From Chryseobacterium sp. 7 (GTDB taxonomy: Bacteria; Bacteroidota; Bacteroidia; Flavobacteriales; Weeksellaceae): a stretch of DNA of 64,000 nt. The translations under genes were made by a program, and so were the position numbers. The notes beneath the pieces were generated by a model, which saw nothing but the letters and a program-made list of their open reading frames with translations, was not told the DNA's origin and did not search any database. Numbering within the stretch: the first letter of the stretch is position 1; each line of letters begins with the position of its first letter. Of this stretch, positions 1-9,598 are shown in pieces. The stretch lies in assembly GCF_003663845.1 (NCBI RefSeq), contig NZ_RCCA01000001.1, positions 3,782,001 through 3,846,000 on the forward strand, written 5' to 3'.

Positions 1-1161
1 GCTCCCCATTTCAGGAATTTTTGGGAAAAAGGTAACGGAAAACAGCTTATTGAATTTTCCGGAGCCGAAGTGAGCTTTGAAAAATTTGAAAAATTTGCAC
101 CTTATTTTCATCATATAGATGAAACGGGTGACGAGGTGGTAAAAGACATTTATTTCACGAAAAAATTCCACGAAGCTTCAAGAGAAATTGAGAATTACAT
201 CAGAAATGGGGTTTCGGAAACAGATTCCGTACCTGAAAGTGTAAAAAAACTTTTCAGCCAAACCCAGAAAATCCCCGAATGGTTAGATTATAATTTACTT
301 AAAAGCGGTGCTGAACTTTGTATGAGAAGCAACCTAGATTCTTTGATTTCCCTGAGAGATTATTGTCTGATTGGTGGTTATGATTATGCTTACCTCAACA
401 AACCGCTTATTGTAACAGAAGCATTGAAAAAAGGTGCCGTAAAGCGTCTTTCGGAAACATTGGATTTTTGGGTGAATGCTACCCGATATAATGCACTGGA
501 AATTCATGCAAAGGGCTATGAATTTGCCATCAAAACCCGTTTGATTCACTCTTACGCAAGACTTTCCATTAAAAAACATTATCAAGGCTGGGACTCTGAA
601 AACTGGGGAGAGCCCATTAATTCGTGGGATATGATGGCAACGTATATCGGGTTCAGTTTGGTTTTTCTTCACAGTCTTCAGAAATTAGGAAATCGCTTTT
701 CCATCGAAGAGGAACAGGGAATTTTTCACCTTTGGAAATATGTAGGCTATCTTTTGGGAATTCCGGAGCAGCTTCTTCCCGACAATAAAAAACAGGCAAC
801 GGAGTATTTTTATTTATGGACTTCGGTTCAGCCGCCATCGGATAAGGATTCTGTTCTTCTGGCTCATTCTCTTTTAGATGAATCACTGGAAAACCCTATT
901 TTAAAATATAAATTTCAGAGAAAAAATCTGAAGTATCTGCACGTCTGCTGTACCTGGTTTCTTTTGGATGATGAAGTTTGTAAAAGATTACAAATTCCGG
1001 AAGTTCCTTACAGAAACCTGTTTCCAAAATCTAAAATACTTTTCAACAGAATTTATGATCAGCTTGTCAGTCGGAAAGCCAGAATCCAAAGAGGTAATAA
1101 GGATCAGATGAAAGTTTTGGAAGATTATCTTACGATCACTAAAAATTCAAATTTTCATTAA
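1..1161 (+). CDS. Oxygenase MpaB family protein (DUF2236), 5' end outside window
   Basis: The frame is open from base 1, so the gene starts upstream of the window; a GTG at 70 is possible, but residues before it (AxHFRNFWEKG) fit a continuing protein. The visible part is about 386 residues. It resembles the DUF2236/MpaB/latex-clearing (Lcp) group, helical haem-binding oxygenases: the block around TRLIHSYARLSIKK, followed by W-x-x-P-I-N-S-W-D-M-M-A-T-Y, is the recognisable core, with the R/H residues that mark this family. Family members oxidise hydrophobic substrates; the substrate here cannot be read from sequence. No signal peptide can be judged because the N-terminus is missing. It is separated from recA by 229 bp and appears to be the last gene of its unit. 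Confidence 0.75.
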   Translation, partial: APHFRNFWEKGNGKQLIEFSGAEVSFEKFEKFAPYFHHIDETGDEVVKDIYFTKKFHEASREIENYIRNGVSETDSVPESVKKLFSQTQKIPEWLDYNLLKSGAELCMRSNLDSLISLRDYCLIGGYDYAYLNKPLIVTEALKKGAVKRLSETLDFWVNATRYNALEIHAKGYEFAIKTRLIHSYARLSIKKHYQGWDSENWGEPINSWDMMATYIGFSLVFLHSLQKLGNRFSIEEEQGIFHLWKYVGYLLGIPEQLLPDNKKQATEYFYLWTSVQPPSDKDSVLLAHSLLDESLENPILKYKFQRKNLKYLHVCCTWFLLDDEVCKRLQIPEVPYRNLFPKSKILFNRIYDQLVSRKARIQRGNKDQMKVLEDYLTITKNSNFH

Positions 1162-1363
1162 AGCATTTTTTGATTGGAAATCGTAAAGATTTCTAACAAA
1201 ACACCTTCTCATATTTAGTAAAGAAGATTAAAAAAACACTTTAGATACCACATTTCGCATGTGCTTCGTTATGAATAAGATCAGTAATAAAAATTTATCA
1301 TTTTTTAACTCTAAAAACAGCTTTCCAGAATAAATAATATTAGCTTTTGACATATAAATTATG

Positions 1364-1371
1364 TATTTTTG
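1364..1371 (+). promoter_or_regulatory. Putative recA promoter (-7 box TATTTTTG)
   Basis: An exact TAnnTTTG match lies 19 bases before the recA ATG. A TTTTG at 1345-1349 could serve as the -33 element, but the 14-bp gap is shorter than usual. Confidence 0.45.
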
Positions 1372-1390
1372 AGAAATTATTTTAATAGAG

Positions 1391-2392
1391 ATGAGTAACA
1401 TTGATGATAAGAAAAAAGCACTCGCTTTAGTGCTTGACAAGCTAGATAAAACATATGGAAAGGGAACAGTAATGACTTTAGGTGATGAATCTATAGACAA
1501 TACTATTGAAGTAATTCCTTCCGGTTCTTTAGGTTTAGATATTGCTTTAGGAATAGGCGGATATCCAAAAGGAAGAATCATTGAAATATATGGTCCTGAA
1601 TCTTCAGGTAAAACAACGTTGACCCTTCACGCTATTGCTGAGGCTCAAAAAGCAGGAGGTATTGCTGCATTCATTGATGCAGAGCACGCTTTCGACAGAA
1701 CTTATGCTGCAAAATTAGGAATTGATCTTGAAAACCTGATCATTTCTCAACCAGACAACGGTGAGCAGGCATTAGAAATTGCTGATAACTTAATCCGTTC
1801 AGGAGCTATTGACATTGTTGTCATTGACTCTGTTGCTGCTCTTACTCCAAAAGCAGAGATTGAAGGTGAAATGGGAGATTCTAAAATGGGGCTTCACGCA
1901 AGATTAATGTCTCAGGCATTAAGAAAACTTACTGCTACTATTTCAAGAACAAAATGTACAGTGATCTTCATCAACCAGCTGAGAGAAAAGATCGGTGTAA
2001 TGTTCGGAAACCCTGAAACAACTACCGGAGGTAATGCTCTTAAATTCTATGCTTCTGTAAGAATTGATATCAGAAAAGCAAGCGCCCCTATCAAACAAGG
2101 CGATGAAGCTATCGGTAGCCGTGTGAAAGTGAAGATTGTGAAAAACAAAGTAGCACCTCCTTTCAAGCAGGCAGAATTTGATATCATGTATGGTGAAGGA
2201 GTTTCTAAAGTAGGAGAAATTCTTGATACTGCTGTAGATATGGGAATTGTGAAAAAAAGCGGTTCTTGGTTCAGTTATGAAGAGACTAAATTGGGTCAGG
2301 GACGTGATGCTGTAAAAGATGTTTTAAAAGAGAATCCGGATCTTTCTGAGGAATTGGAAAACAAGATTAAAGAAGAAATGAAAAACAAATAG
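1391..2392 (+). CDS. recA: Recombinase RecA
   Basis: RecA forms ATP-dependent filaments on single-stranded DNA, carries out strand exchange and stimulates LexA-type self-cleavage. The 333-aa length is normal. The Walker A motif GPESSGKT is at about residues 68-75, Walker B is in the [10 protein letters not shown] block, and the [21 protein letters not shown] segment (loop L2 region) is intact. The acidic/lysine-rich tail ([14 protein letters not shown]) is typical. The ATG at 1391 gives the standard N-terminus. It is monocistronic, with its own promoter and a strong terminator at 2411. No SOS-box-like palindrome was evident by eye in the 19-bp leader. Confidence 0.98.
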   Translation: MSNIDDKKKALALVLDKLDKTYGKGTVMTLGDESIDNTIEVIPSGSLGLDIALGIGGYPKGRIIEIYGPESSGKTTLTLHAIAEAQKAGGIAAFIDAEHAFDRTYAAKLGIDLENLIISQPDNGEQALEIADNLIRSGAIDIVVIDSVAALTPKAEIEGEMGDSKMGLHARLMSQALRKLTATISRTKCTVIFINQLREKIGVMFGNPETTTGGNALKFYASVRIDIRKASAPIKQGDEAIGSRVKVKIVKNKVAPPFKQAEFDIMYGEGVSKVGEILDTAVDMGIVKKSGSWFSYEETKLGQGRDAVKDVLKENPDLSEELENKIKEEMKNK

Positions 2393-2410
2393 TTTTCAGA
2401 AAAATATAGA

Positions 2411-2437
2411 AAAGGCAGTCTTACGATTGCCTTTTTT
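2411..2437 (+). terminator. recA intrinsic terminator
   Basis: A ten-base-pair stem (AAAGGCAGTC with GATTGCCTTT, one G-T wobble) with a TTAC loop is followed by a T run. Confidence 0.85.
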
Positions 2438-2460
2438 GTTTTAAATGATTCTGTTTTTTA

Positions 2461-2627
2461 ACGCAAAGTTTTTATCTGCATACTATCATATTTTTAAGAG
2501 AGCAAAGGTTGGAATCAATTTTATTGATTTTTACTAAGCGAATGTATTTACTCAAAACTTCATCAGCGACAAAGTCGTAAATCTTTGCTTCCTTAGGATC
2601 AGCTTTCGAACTGTTATTTTTTTGCGT
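2461..2627 (-). repeat. Dispersed intergenic repeat, copy 1
   Basis: This is about 167 bp with inverted ends (ACGCAAAG at one end, TTTGCGT at the other). Read on the minus strand, its core GACTTTGTCGCTGATGAAG and the following AGTAAATAC...CTTAG...AATCAAT...ATTGATTCC align with the element at 10089-10251. No open reading frame is convincing. It occupies most of the 317-bp gap between recA and the next gene; the rest of that gap holds only the recA terminator. Confidence 0.7.
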
Positions 2628-2709
2628 TTAAGTCATAAACTAATTACTAGAAATAAAAAAGAAGTCATTCCATAGAACAACCTCCTCAAGTTTTTATATT
2701 TAAAAAAAA

Positions 2710-4143
2710 TTATTCAGCAATTCTACCCTGCAGCTGAACGGCTCCGGTTACTTTCATTCCTTTGGTAAGCGTTTCCATTCTCATGTTCTCTTTATTCACA
2801 AAAGCATCAATCGTAAAGAAGTCTTCATTTTCTTCATTTGTAATCAGCTTTAACTTCAGAATATATCCTTTAACGCTTCCATCATCAAGCAATGCTGTTT
2901 CCTTAAAGTCAACAAGCTGAGCGATGAAATCAAAACATGCATAATTAGGAAGATCCTGGCTTGGCACATAGGTTGTGAAGTCTTCACTCATTTTAGTACC
3001 ATCCGGTAAATCAGTATTGGTATGTACATCAAGGATTAAAACAACTCCGCTTATATTTACTTTCAAATGAGGCTGTGTAAGATATATACTTTTGTTTTCA
3101 GCATAATCTGTAGCAAAAAACCAAACTCCAAAAGTATTTCTGGCAGGTCCCGCAACAATCGCCTGTAAATCTAATGCATTTTCCCATTCTCTGATTGATC
3201 TTGTTTCAAAATCTAATGTATAATCAGTTTTTACTTCCGGAATTATCGTGCTAAGTTCATCTGTCACAATTGTTTTGAATCTTACATCTTCAAATTCCGT
3301 TTTGTTTTTGCTTTCTCCCGTAGGATCAGCAACAGTAGACTGCATCAAAATAGTTGTAAGATATTGACCGTAATCTTTAGTTTGGAAATTCTGGTGGCCA
3401 AAAATCCCGCTCCAAGTATTCACAAGATTATGAATATTAGACTTTCTGATAATAATTCCTGCTTCATTTGTCATTTCCGGAGCTGCAATTCCCTCTGTAT
3501 TCGGGAAATAATCTCTACCATCCACTAACTGATGATTCATGATTGTATTATTCTCTTCATGAGAAAACTCTGCAAAACCTTTATAAGTGACATTCTGATT
3601 TTCGAAAACATAAGGCAGACCTGTTTTTGCTTTATCGTGACCTGCAAAGTGATATGCAAGAGAAATTCCCTTGAAATCGCCTTCCTGAATTGCCGGCGTA
3701 TGATTTCCGTTATGATCAAACTGAGAATGATACAGAATCATATAAGATTTAATCTTTCCGGCCTGAAGCTCAGTTTCAAACTTTTCTTCCATCTGCGCAA
3801 TTGCCTGTTGTGGAGGAAGTGCATAGGCATCTTCAGTCACCATATAGGCAAAGCCTTCTACCTCACCATTTTCTTTTTCAAAAGCGGAAAGCGGTGTATA
3901 CTCTCCTCTTAACTGAAGCGCGATAGAATACACGATATAATCGTTATAAATCCTGATTTTTTCAAATTCTTCATTTACTTTTGGTTCTTCTACCTGCTGT
4001 GAAGGAATTTCCGGTATTGTTTCCACAACTTCCTCCGCCACTTCCTCTAGTATTTTTTCCTCCGGCATTTCCATTTCCTGAACCGGAGTACTCACATTTT
4101 CCTGATTGTTATTCTTTTTCTTAAAAAAATCAAAGATTCCCAT
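2710..4143 (-). CDS. Hypothetical protein, 477 aa
   Basis: I do not recognise this family. The N-terminus (MGIFDFFKKKNNN) is followed by a strongly acidic, low-complexity linker of about 60 residues rich in E, V and P (residues 15-60). The remaining ~415 residues look like a soluble mixed alpha/beta protein with no signal peptide, no lipobox and no clear membrane segment, so it is probably cytoplasmic. The final third contains strand-rich segments such as LKVNISGVVLILDVH and a C-terminal TGAVQLQGRIAE. It stands alone between recA (opposite strand) and the S9 peptidase (same strand, upstream, separated by about 150 bp and that gene's terminator), so context does not suggest a function. Confidence 0.75.
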   Translation of the reverse strand: MGIFDFFKKKNNNQENVSTPVQEMEMPEEKILEEVAEEVVETIPEIPSQQVEEPKVNEEFEKIRIYNDYIVYSIALQLRGEYTPLSAFEKENGEVEGFAYMVTEDAYALPPQQAIAQMEEKFETELQAGKIKSYMILYHSQFDHNGNHTPAIQEGDFKGISLAYHFAGHDKAKTGLPYVFENQNVTYKGFAEFSHEENNTIMNHQLVDGRDYFPNTEGIAAPEMTNEAGIIIRKSNIHNLVNTWSGIFGHQNFQTKDYGQYLTTILMQSTVADPTGESKNKTEFEDVRFKTIVTDELSTIIPEVKTDYTLDFETRSIREWENALDLQAIVAGPARNTFGVWFFATDYAENKSIYLTQPHLKVNISGVVLILDVHTNTDLPDGTKMSEDFTTYVPSQDLPNYACFDFIAQLVDFKETALLDDGSVKGYILKLKLITNEENEDFFTIDAFVNKENMRMETLTKGMKVTGAVQLQGRIAE

Positions 4144-4263
4144 ACTGTTATTTATAATTGGCGGTAAATATAATAAAAGCGATCAACAGACCCATCATAA
4201 AAAAATGCCATTGTGTCAGTTTCTTCTTCCTTATTTTTCTGAAAATTTATTTTGAAATAAAAA

Positions 4264-4293
4264 ATTCCGGCGGAGCTAAAGCTCCGCCGGAAT
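4264..4293 (-). terminator. S9 peptidase terminator
   Basis: A perfect 13-bp GC-rich stem (ATTCCGGCGGAGC) with a four-base loop; on the minus strand it is followed by a T-rich run. Confidence 0.9.
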
Positions 4294-4297
4294 CTTA

Positions 4298-7198
4298 TTA
4301 GTTAGGTTTCTCATCTGTCAGCTCAAATCCCCAATCTTTTCCTTTTTGAGTGGCTGGAACTCCTTTTGTCATCCAAACCGGAGCTTTAGCTCCTTTCAGA
4401 TAATAATCAAAAAACTGCTGTTCTCGGATTTGAATATCTTTTCTGTTCTGGCGTTTCATAAGGTTATGATCATCTCCGTTATAGTTCAGAAGCCATACAG
4501 GTTTCCCGAGACGGCGTAACGCGGTAAACATTTCGATTCCCTGGTACCAAGGCACTGCCCCATCTTTATCATTACTCATAATGACTACCGGAGTTTTTAC
4601 CTGATTAATGGTAAAAAGCGGTGAGTTTTTAATATAAAGCTCCGGAGCTTCCCACAAGTTCTTCCCTAGTCTGCTCTGAGATTTTTCATACTGAAACTGT
4701 CTGTTCATTCCTGAAGTCCAACGGATTCCTCCATAGGCAGAAGTCATGTTGACAACAGGGGCACCACTCCATGCCGCTGCATACATATTGGTATGGGCAA
4801 TAAGATAGGCTACCTGATAACCTCCCCAGCTTTGTCCCTGAATTCCTATTTTAGTTCCGTCTACCCAGGAATTTTGCTTTAACTTTTCAACTCCGGAATT
4901 AATATACTCCATTGCAGATTCTCCCGGTAAACCGTCTGTATAGGAAATATCAGGAGTGAAAACCAGATATCCGTTGCTCACAAAATAAGAAATATTTAAT
5001 CTTGAAGGTGTAGGAGCTGGTGCCACATAACGGTTTAAGTTATCCGAAAGTTTTTCATAGAAATAGACAACCATAGGATATTTTTTATTCGGATTGAAAT
5101 CTTCCGGCTTGTATAAAATTCCTGTAGAAGAATGTCCTTTTGGTGTTGTCCAGTTTACCAATTCATCTGTTCCCCAGTTATATTGACTTTGCTGCGGATT
5201 GGTATTGCTCAGCTTTTCTTGTTCTGAAAAATCTGAGGTTGCAAAAATATCGGGAGAATCTGTATAAGATTCTTTTACCCAAATATATTCTTCAGCATTT
5301 TTCGCCTTTTGAAGAGTCCTGTATCCCCAAACATTCTCCATTTGAATTTTTACAGGATCAGCATTCGACTGAATGGATGTTTTGAAAATTCCGTTCGCTT
5401 TAGTTGTATTATCAAATGCTGATAAATAAATGGGAGATTTTCTGTTTAAACTTTTAATATCTTTATCTAAATCGTAAGTATCGAATGTTATTTTATTTTT
5501 ACGCCCAAATCCATTGGTTATGTTTCTTGGCTTTTTTGAACCGTTCAGGAAAAATTCCCAAAGATCATAACGGTCTCTGATAATAACAGATTCATCTTTA
5601 TCCGTCCATGATGCGATTCCATAAGAATTCGGGAAATCCGGCATATCAAATTCCTCGTCAACGAAGGAAACAGGTAAGCCGGTATTCAATGGAAGAGTTT
5701 GTTTTGTTTTCACATTATAGCTCAGCCATTTTCCTTTTTCTCTGTCAAAAATCACAACAAAATTTCCAAGTGGAGATACAGCAACAGCGCCATCCAGATT
5801 TTTAATAACTTCTGTTCGCTCCCCTGTTTTATTATCAATCAGGAAGTACGTTTTCTTTGTTGAACCTTCCCACTGCGAAGAAATACGGTTATTAAGACTT
5901 GTAATACCCATTGCAAATTCTGCATTTCCTTCGTTCACCAATCGTAAAGTGTCCAGATCTTCCCCATCAATATTTCTAAAGAAATCCGGCTTTTCTGTTT
6001 GCATTACTGCGGCATAGGATTTTTTCAGATCATCCTTCAACTCTTTTAGCTGTACTGTCTGCAGATAATCATCTCTGTAATTCCAGATATCTACTACCGC
6101 GTGGTCATTCGCAATCATTGCCGTATCTTTTGCGATAGGTTTTGGAGCAACACCAAAATACAGCTGTTTTCCGTTTTTACTGAAAATAGGTAATCGATTT
6201 TCAGAAATTACCCAGCTCTTTTTCATCTGAGCATTTTCATTGGTAACAATTTCTTTTTTGTTTCCTTTAAAATTAAAGTAGTACAACTGATACAATTTTA
6301 CCAGGTCATTTTGCGCCGAAGAAGTTCCTACATAAGCCAACTGGTTTCCTTCTTCGTCAAAAGATAACTGCGAAAAATCTCCCTCCATTTCAGAAACTTT
6401 ATTGACAGTCCCTTTTTGCAGATCTATTACCTGTACCGTTTGAAGCGTATATTTCTTTGGTTTTGATTTGTCCGTAACTTTTTTATCCTCAGGTTTATTA
6501 TCTAATGAATCTTTCTTTTCTTTTTTATCTTTGCTGCTCTTTTCTTCAGGCTTTTTAGTCACAAAAACAAGCTGCTTTCCATTTTTACTGAACTCGTAGC
6601 GTACTACATTATCATATGTTTTACTTTTTCCATCCAAAAGATTTCGCACTACCAATTGTAATGGTTTTGCATTTTTCTCTTCATCTTTATTTTCGTCTCC
6701 GTCATCTTTATCAGAACCGTCATCTGATGATTTATCTTTTGTATTTTCCAGAAGATAAGCAACGTAAGAGCCAGCTTTTTCAGGAGTTTTAAATCCTTTT
6801 ACATTTGGAATTTTCTCTGTTTTATCATTCAAAAAATCAACGATAGCAAGACTATCTTTTGTTAATTTATTTTGTTTGAGCTTTTTATCTTTTACCGCCT
6901 TTATGTCTTTATACTCCGGACGGATTTGAAAAACAGCAAACCTTGAATCATTTGTAAAATTCACTTTTGTAGCTCTTGCAAACTTCTTTGAGGTCTTATT
7001 TTTAACGGAATATAAAAAAAGGTTGGGATTTCCTTCCTGAGCATCCACAGAATAGGCAACCCATTTACCATCATTTGAGATTTTTCTCGAGCCGATATTT
7101 TGCCAACTGTCATAAACAGAATGGTCTAAAGGCTTTTTCTGCGCATACACAAAACAGGTCATGATGAGCAGAATAAAAACTGTACATTTCAACTTCAT
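4298..7198 (-). CDS. S9 family peptidase (prolyl oligopeptidase-like), exported
   Basis: This 966-aa serine peptidase has an N-terminal signal peptide (MKLKCTVFILLIMTCFVYAQ), a long beta-propeller-like region and a C-terminal alpha/beta-hydrolase domain from about residue 700. The catalytic serine lies in GQSWGGY at about residue 790, the aspartate in NDKDGAVPW at about 878, and the histidine in GDDHN at about 908. The family cleaves short peptides, often after proline or from the N-terminus as dipeptides; the exact specificity is unknown. An unusual lysine/aspartate/glutamate-rich insert (about residues 160-250, including KEEKSSKDKKEKKDS) interrupts the propeller region and is probably a disordered loop. 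It is divergent from htpG and ends in a strong terminator. Confidence 0.92.
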   Translation of the reverse strand: MKLKCTVFILLIMTCFVYAQKKPLDHSVYDSWQNIGSRKISNDGKWVAYSVDAQEGNPNLFLYSVKNKTSKKFARATKVNFTNDSRFAVFQIRPEYKDIKAVKDKKLKQNKLTKDSLAIVDFLNDKTEKIPNVKGFKTPEKAGSYVAYLLENTKDKSSDDGSDKDDGDENKDEEKNAKPLQLVVRNLLDGKSKTYDNVVRYEFSKNGKQLVFVTKKPEEKSSKDKKEKKDSLDNKPEDKKVTDKSKPKKYTLQTVQVIDLQKGTVNKVSEMEGDFSQLSFDEEGNQLAYVGTSSAQNDLVKLYQLYYFNFKGNKKEIVTNENAQMKKSWVISENRLPIFSKNGKQLYFGVAPKPIAKDTAMIANDHAVVDIWNYRDDYLQTVQLKELKDDLKKSYAAVMQTEKPDFFRNIDGEDLDTLRLVNEGNAEFAMGITSLNNRISSQWEGSTKKTYFLIDNKTGERTEVIKNLDGAVAVSPLGNFVVIFDREKGKWLSYNVKTKQTLPLNTGLPVSFVDEEFDMPDFPNSYGIASWTDKDESVIIRDRYDLWEFFLNGSKKPRNITNGFGRKNKITFDTYDLDKDIKSLNRKSPIYLSAFDNTTKANGIFKTSIQSNADPVKIQMENVWGYRTLQKAKNAEEYIWVKESYTDSPDIFATSDFSEQEKLSNTNPQQSQYNWGTDELVNWTTPKGHSSTGILYKPEDFNPNKKYPMVVYFYEKLSDNLNRYVAPAPTPSRLNISYFVSNGYLVFTPDISYTDGLPGESAMEYINSGVEKLKQNSWVDGTKIGIQGQSWGGYQVAYLIAHTNMYAAAWSGAPVVNMTSAYGGIRWTSGMNRQFQYEKSQSRLGKNLWEAPELYIKNSPLFTINQVKTPVVIMSNDKDGAVPWYQGIEMFTALRRLGKPVWLLNYNGDDHNLMKRQNRKDIQIREQQFFDYYLKGAKAPVWMTKGVPATQKGKDWGFELTDEKPN

Positions 7199-7281
7199 TT
7201 TTAAAGAATTTTAAGAATTAAAAGTAAGATATTTCTTTGAAAAATCCACATGATATACCTGTTTCATAATAAATCGAGAAA

Positions 7282-7324
7282 ATGTCATTCTGTCACATTC
7301 CTGTGGATGGTATTTTTTTTGAGA
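7282..7324 (+). promoter_or_regulatory. Putative htpG promoter, -24/-12-like
   Basis: ATGTCATT lies 26 bp before TGGTA at 7308, with G at 7321 exactly ten bases after the GG pair (GG-N10-G), as in sigma-54-type promoters. The same arrangement, with identical spacing, precedes groES (63224-63266). Confidence 0.5.
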
Positions 7325-7352
7325 AATATTTGAAAATTAAAAATTATAAAAT

Positions 7353-9248
7353 ATGACAACTAAAGGAAATATTAATGTATCTGTGGAAAACATTTTCCCA
7401 CTTATTAAAAAATTTCTTTACAGTGACCACGAAATATTCTTAAGAGAATTAATTTCCAATGCTACTGACGCAACCCTAAAATTAAAACATTTAACAAGCA
7501 TCGGCGAAGCAAAAGTTGAATATGGAAATCCAAAACTTGAAGTTAAAATTGATAAAGACCAGAAAACTTTATGCATCATAGACCAAGGGATTGGTATGAC
7601 GGGTGAAGAAGTGGAGAAATACATCAACCAGGTTGCTTTTTCAGGCGCTGAAGAGTTTTTGGAAAAATATAAAGATTCTGCTAAAGATTCAGGAATTATC
7701 GGACATTTTGGTCTTGGATTCTATTCTGCATTTATGGTGGCGGAAAAAGTAGAAATTCTTACAAAGTCTTATAAAGATGAGCCGGCAGTACGTTGGATCT
7801 GTGACGGAAGCCCGGAATTTACGCTTGAAGAAACTGCTGACAAAACGGACAGAGGAACGGAAATCATCCTTCATATTGCTGAGGATTCTGTAGAGTTTTT
7901 AGAAGAAGGAAAAATCCGTGAATTGTTATTAAAATATAACAAATTTATGCCTGTTCCAATTAAATTCGGTACAAAAACACATACTCTTCCTTTACCGGAA
8001 GGAGCTCCTGAGGATGCTGTAGCTGAAACGGAAGAGGTTGACAATATCATCAACAATCCGGTACCGGCGTGGACAATTGCTCCAAGTGAACTGACCAATG
8101 AGGATTATATGAAGTTCTACCACGAGCTGTACCCAATGCAGTTTGAAGAGCCATTATTCAACATCCACCTGAATGTTGATTATCCTTTCAACCTTACCGG
8201 AGTTCTTTTCTTCCCGAAACTGAGCAATAATTTAAATATTGATAAAGATAAAATTCAATTATACCAAAATCAGGTATTCGTAACAGATGAAGTAAAAGGG
8301 ATTGTTCCAGACTTCCTGATGCTTCTGAGAGGGGTAATTGATTCTCCGGATATCCCATTGAATGTTTCCCGTTCTTATCTTCAGGCAGACGGTGCTGTAA
8401 AGAAAATTTCTTCTTACATCACGAAAAAAGTAGCCGACAAGATGGCATCTCTGATCAACGAAAACCGTGAAGATTATGAACAAAAATGGAATGACATTAA
8501 AGTAGTTATTGAATACGGAATCGTTACCGAAGAAAAATTTGCTGAAAAAGCTGATAAATTCACTCTATATCCTACAACAGACGGAAAATATTTCCTTTGG
8601 GATGAATTGGTAGAGAAAATCAAACCAATGCAGACTGATAAAGATAATAAGTTAGTTGTATTGTATGCTACCAATGCTGATGAACAGCACAGCTACATTC
8701 AATCTGCAAGAGATAAAGGATATGAAGTCCTTTTATTGGATTCTCCTATCATTTCACACGTTATTCAGAAACTTGAAACTTCAAAGGAAAATATTTCTTT
8801 TGCAAGAGTAGATGCGGATCATGTAAACAACCTGATCAAAAAAGATGAGCCGGTAATTTCAAAACTGAATGAGACCGAAAAAGAATCTTTAAAAAAGAAT
8901 GTAGAAGAGGCTATTCAGGATGCTAAGTTTACGGTTCAGCTTGAAGACCTTGACAGCAATGATGCTCCGTTCACGATTACCCAGCCAGAATTCATGAGAA
9001 GAATGAAGGAAATGCAGGCTACAGGCGGAGGTGGAATGTTCGGAATGGGAGGTTTCCCGGAGATGTACAATCTTGTGGTGAATTCGAACAGTGAGCTTTC
9101 CAATCAGATCTTAAAGACTGAGAATGCTGAAGAGAAGGAAAGCTTAATCAAATATGCTCTGGATCTGGCAAAACTTTCACAAAACTTACTAAAAGGAAAA
9201 GACCTGACAGATTTTATACAAAGAAGCTATAAGCAACTTGAAAAATAA
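7353..9248 (+). CDS. htpG: Molecular chaperone HtpG (Hsp90)
   Basis: Cytosolic Hsp90 chaperone that remodels client proteins using ATP. The 631-aa length and domain order are standard: an N-terminal GHKL ATPase domain with ELISNATDA (N box, residues ~31-39), DQGIGMT and GHFGLGFYS (lid/nucleotide loops); a middle domain with the conserved SRSYLQ segment; and a C-terminal dimerisation domain that carries a Met/Gly-rich insertion (MKEMQATGGGGMFGMGG). The ATG at 7353 gives the usual N-terminus (MTTKGNINVSVENIFPLIKK). Monocistronic, with a hairpin terminator and a promoter resembling that of groES, so stress-inducible expression is likely. Confidence 0.97.
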   Translation: MTTKGNINVSVENIFPLIKKFLYSDHEIFLRELISNATDATLKLKHLTSIGEAKVEYGNPKLEVKIDKDQKTLCIIDQGIGMTGEEVEKYINQVAFSGAEEFLEKYKDSAKDSGIIGHFGLGFYSAFMVAEKVEILTKSYKDEPAVRWICDGSPEFTLEETADKTDRGTEIILHIAEDSVEFLEEGKIRELLLKYNKFMPVPIKFGTKTHTLPLPEGAPEDAVAETEEVDNIINNPVPAWTIAPSELTNEDYMKFYHELYPMQFEEPLFNIHLNVDYPFNLTGVLFFPKLSNNLNIDKDKIQLYQNQVFVTDEVKGIVPDFLMLLRGVIDSPDIPLNVSRSYLQADGAVKKISSYITKKVADKMASLINENREDYEQKWNDIKVVIEYGIVTEEKFAEKADKFTLYPTTDGKYFLWDELVEKIKPMQTDKDNKLVVLYATNADEQHSYIQSARDKGYEVLLLDSPIISHVIQKLETSKENISFARVDADHVNNLIKKDEPVISKLNETEKESLKKNVEEAIQDAKFTVQLEDLDSNDAPFTITQPEFMRRMKEMQATGGGGMFGMGGFPEMYNLVVNSNSELSNQILKTENAEEKESLIKYALDLAKLSQNLLKGKDLTDFIQRSYKQLEK

Positions 9249-9254
9249 TTTACA

Positions 9255-9287
9255 AAAGACTGTTTCATTTTGAAGCAGTCTTTTTTT
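9255..9287 (+). terminator. htpG terminator
   Basis: A 12-bp stem (AAAGACTGTTTC with GAAGCAGTCTTT, one G-T pair), a short loop and a run of seven T. Confidence 0.88.
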
Positions 9288-9349
9288 GAGATTGGAAGAC
9301 GCAAAGATGCAAGGATTTTGCCTCTGATAAAATTGTGTGCTGCTAATAC

Positions 9350-9382
9350 AAACCTTATAGGTTTCTAAAACCTATAAGGTTT
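9350..9382. repeat. 15-bp perfect inverted repeat AAACCTTATAGGTTT
   Basis: Two perfectly complementary 15-base arms are separated by CTA; each arm is itself nearly palindromic. No T tract follows. It lies in the 350-bp gap between htpG and the XRE gene. The gap also has a lone ACGCAAAG motif at 9299-9306, like the ends of the repeats at 2461 and 10089. Nothing else is visible there. Confidence 0.75.
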
Positions 9383-9598
9383 AAATTTATTCTCTTATCA
9401 CATAATCTTTGATCAGTCGGAAGTTATTGCAAAATAAACGACTAGTGTGAAGAAAATTTTCAACAATTAAATAAAATAATACTCCTATTTTTAAGTTTAG
9501 TTTCATTTTATCTTTAATCTTATTCTTTACTACCTATTTTTTCTATTTTTTATTGTACAGGTTATGCTTTTTTGCCATTTTTGTATAAAATGTAGGTC

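Noticed and set aside
6480..6760. Lys/Asp/Glu-rich insert in the S9 peptidase considered as a foreign insertion or gene fusion
   Set aside because: In frame, same base composition as its flanks and no repeat ends; more likely a disordered loop.
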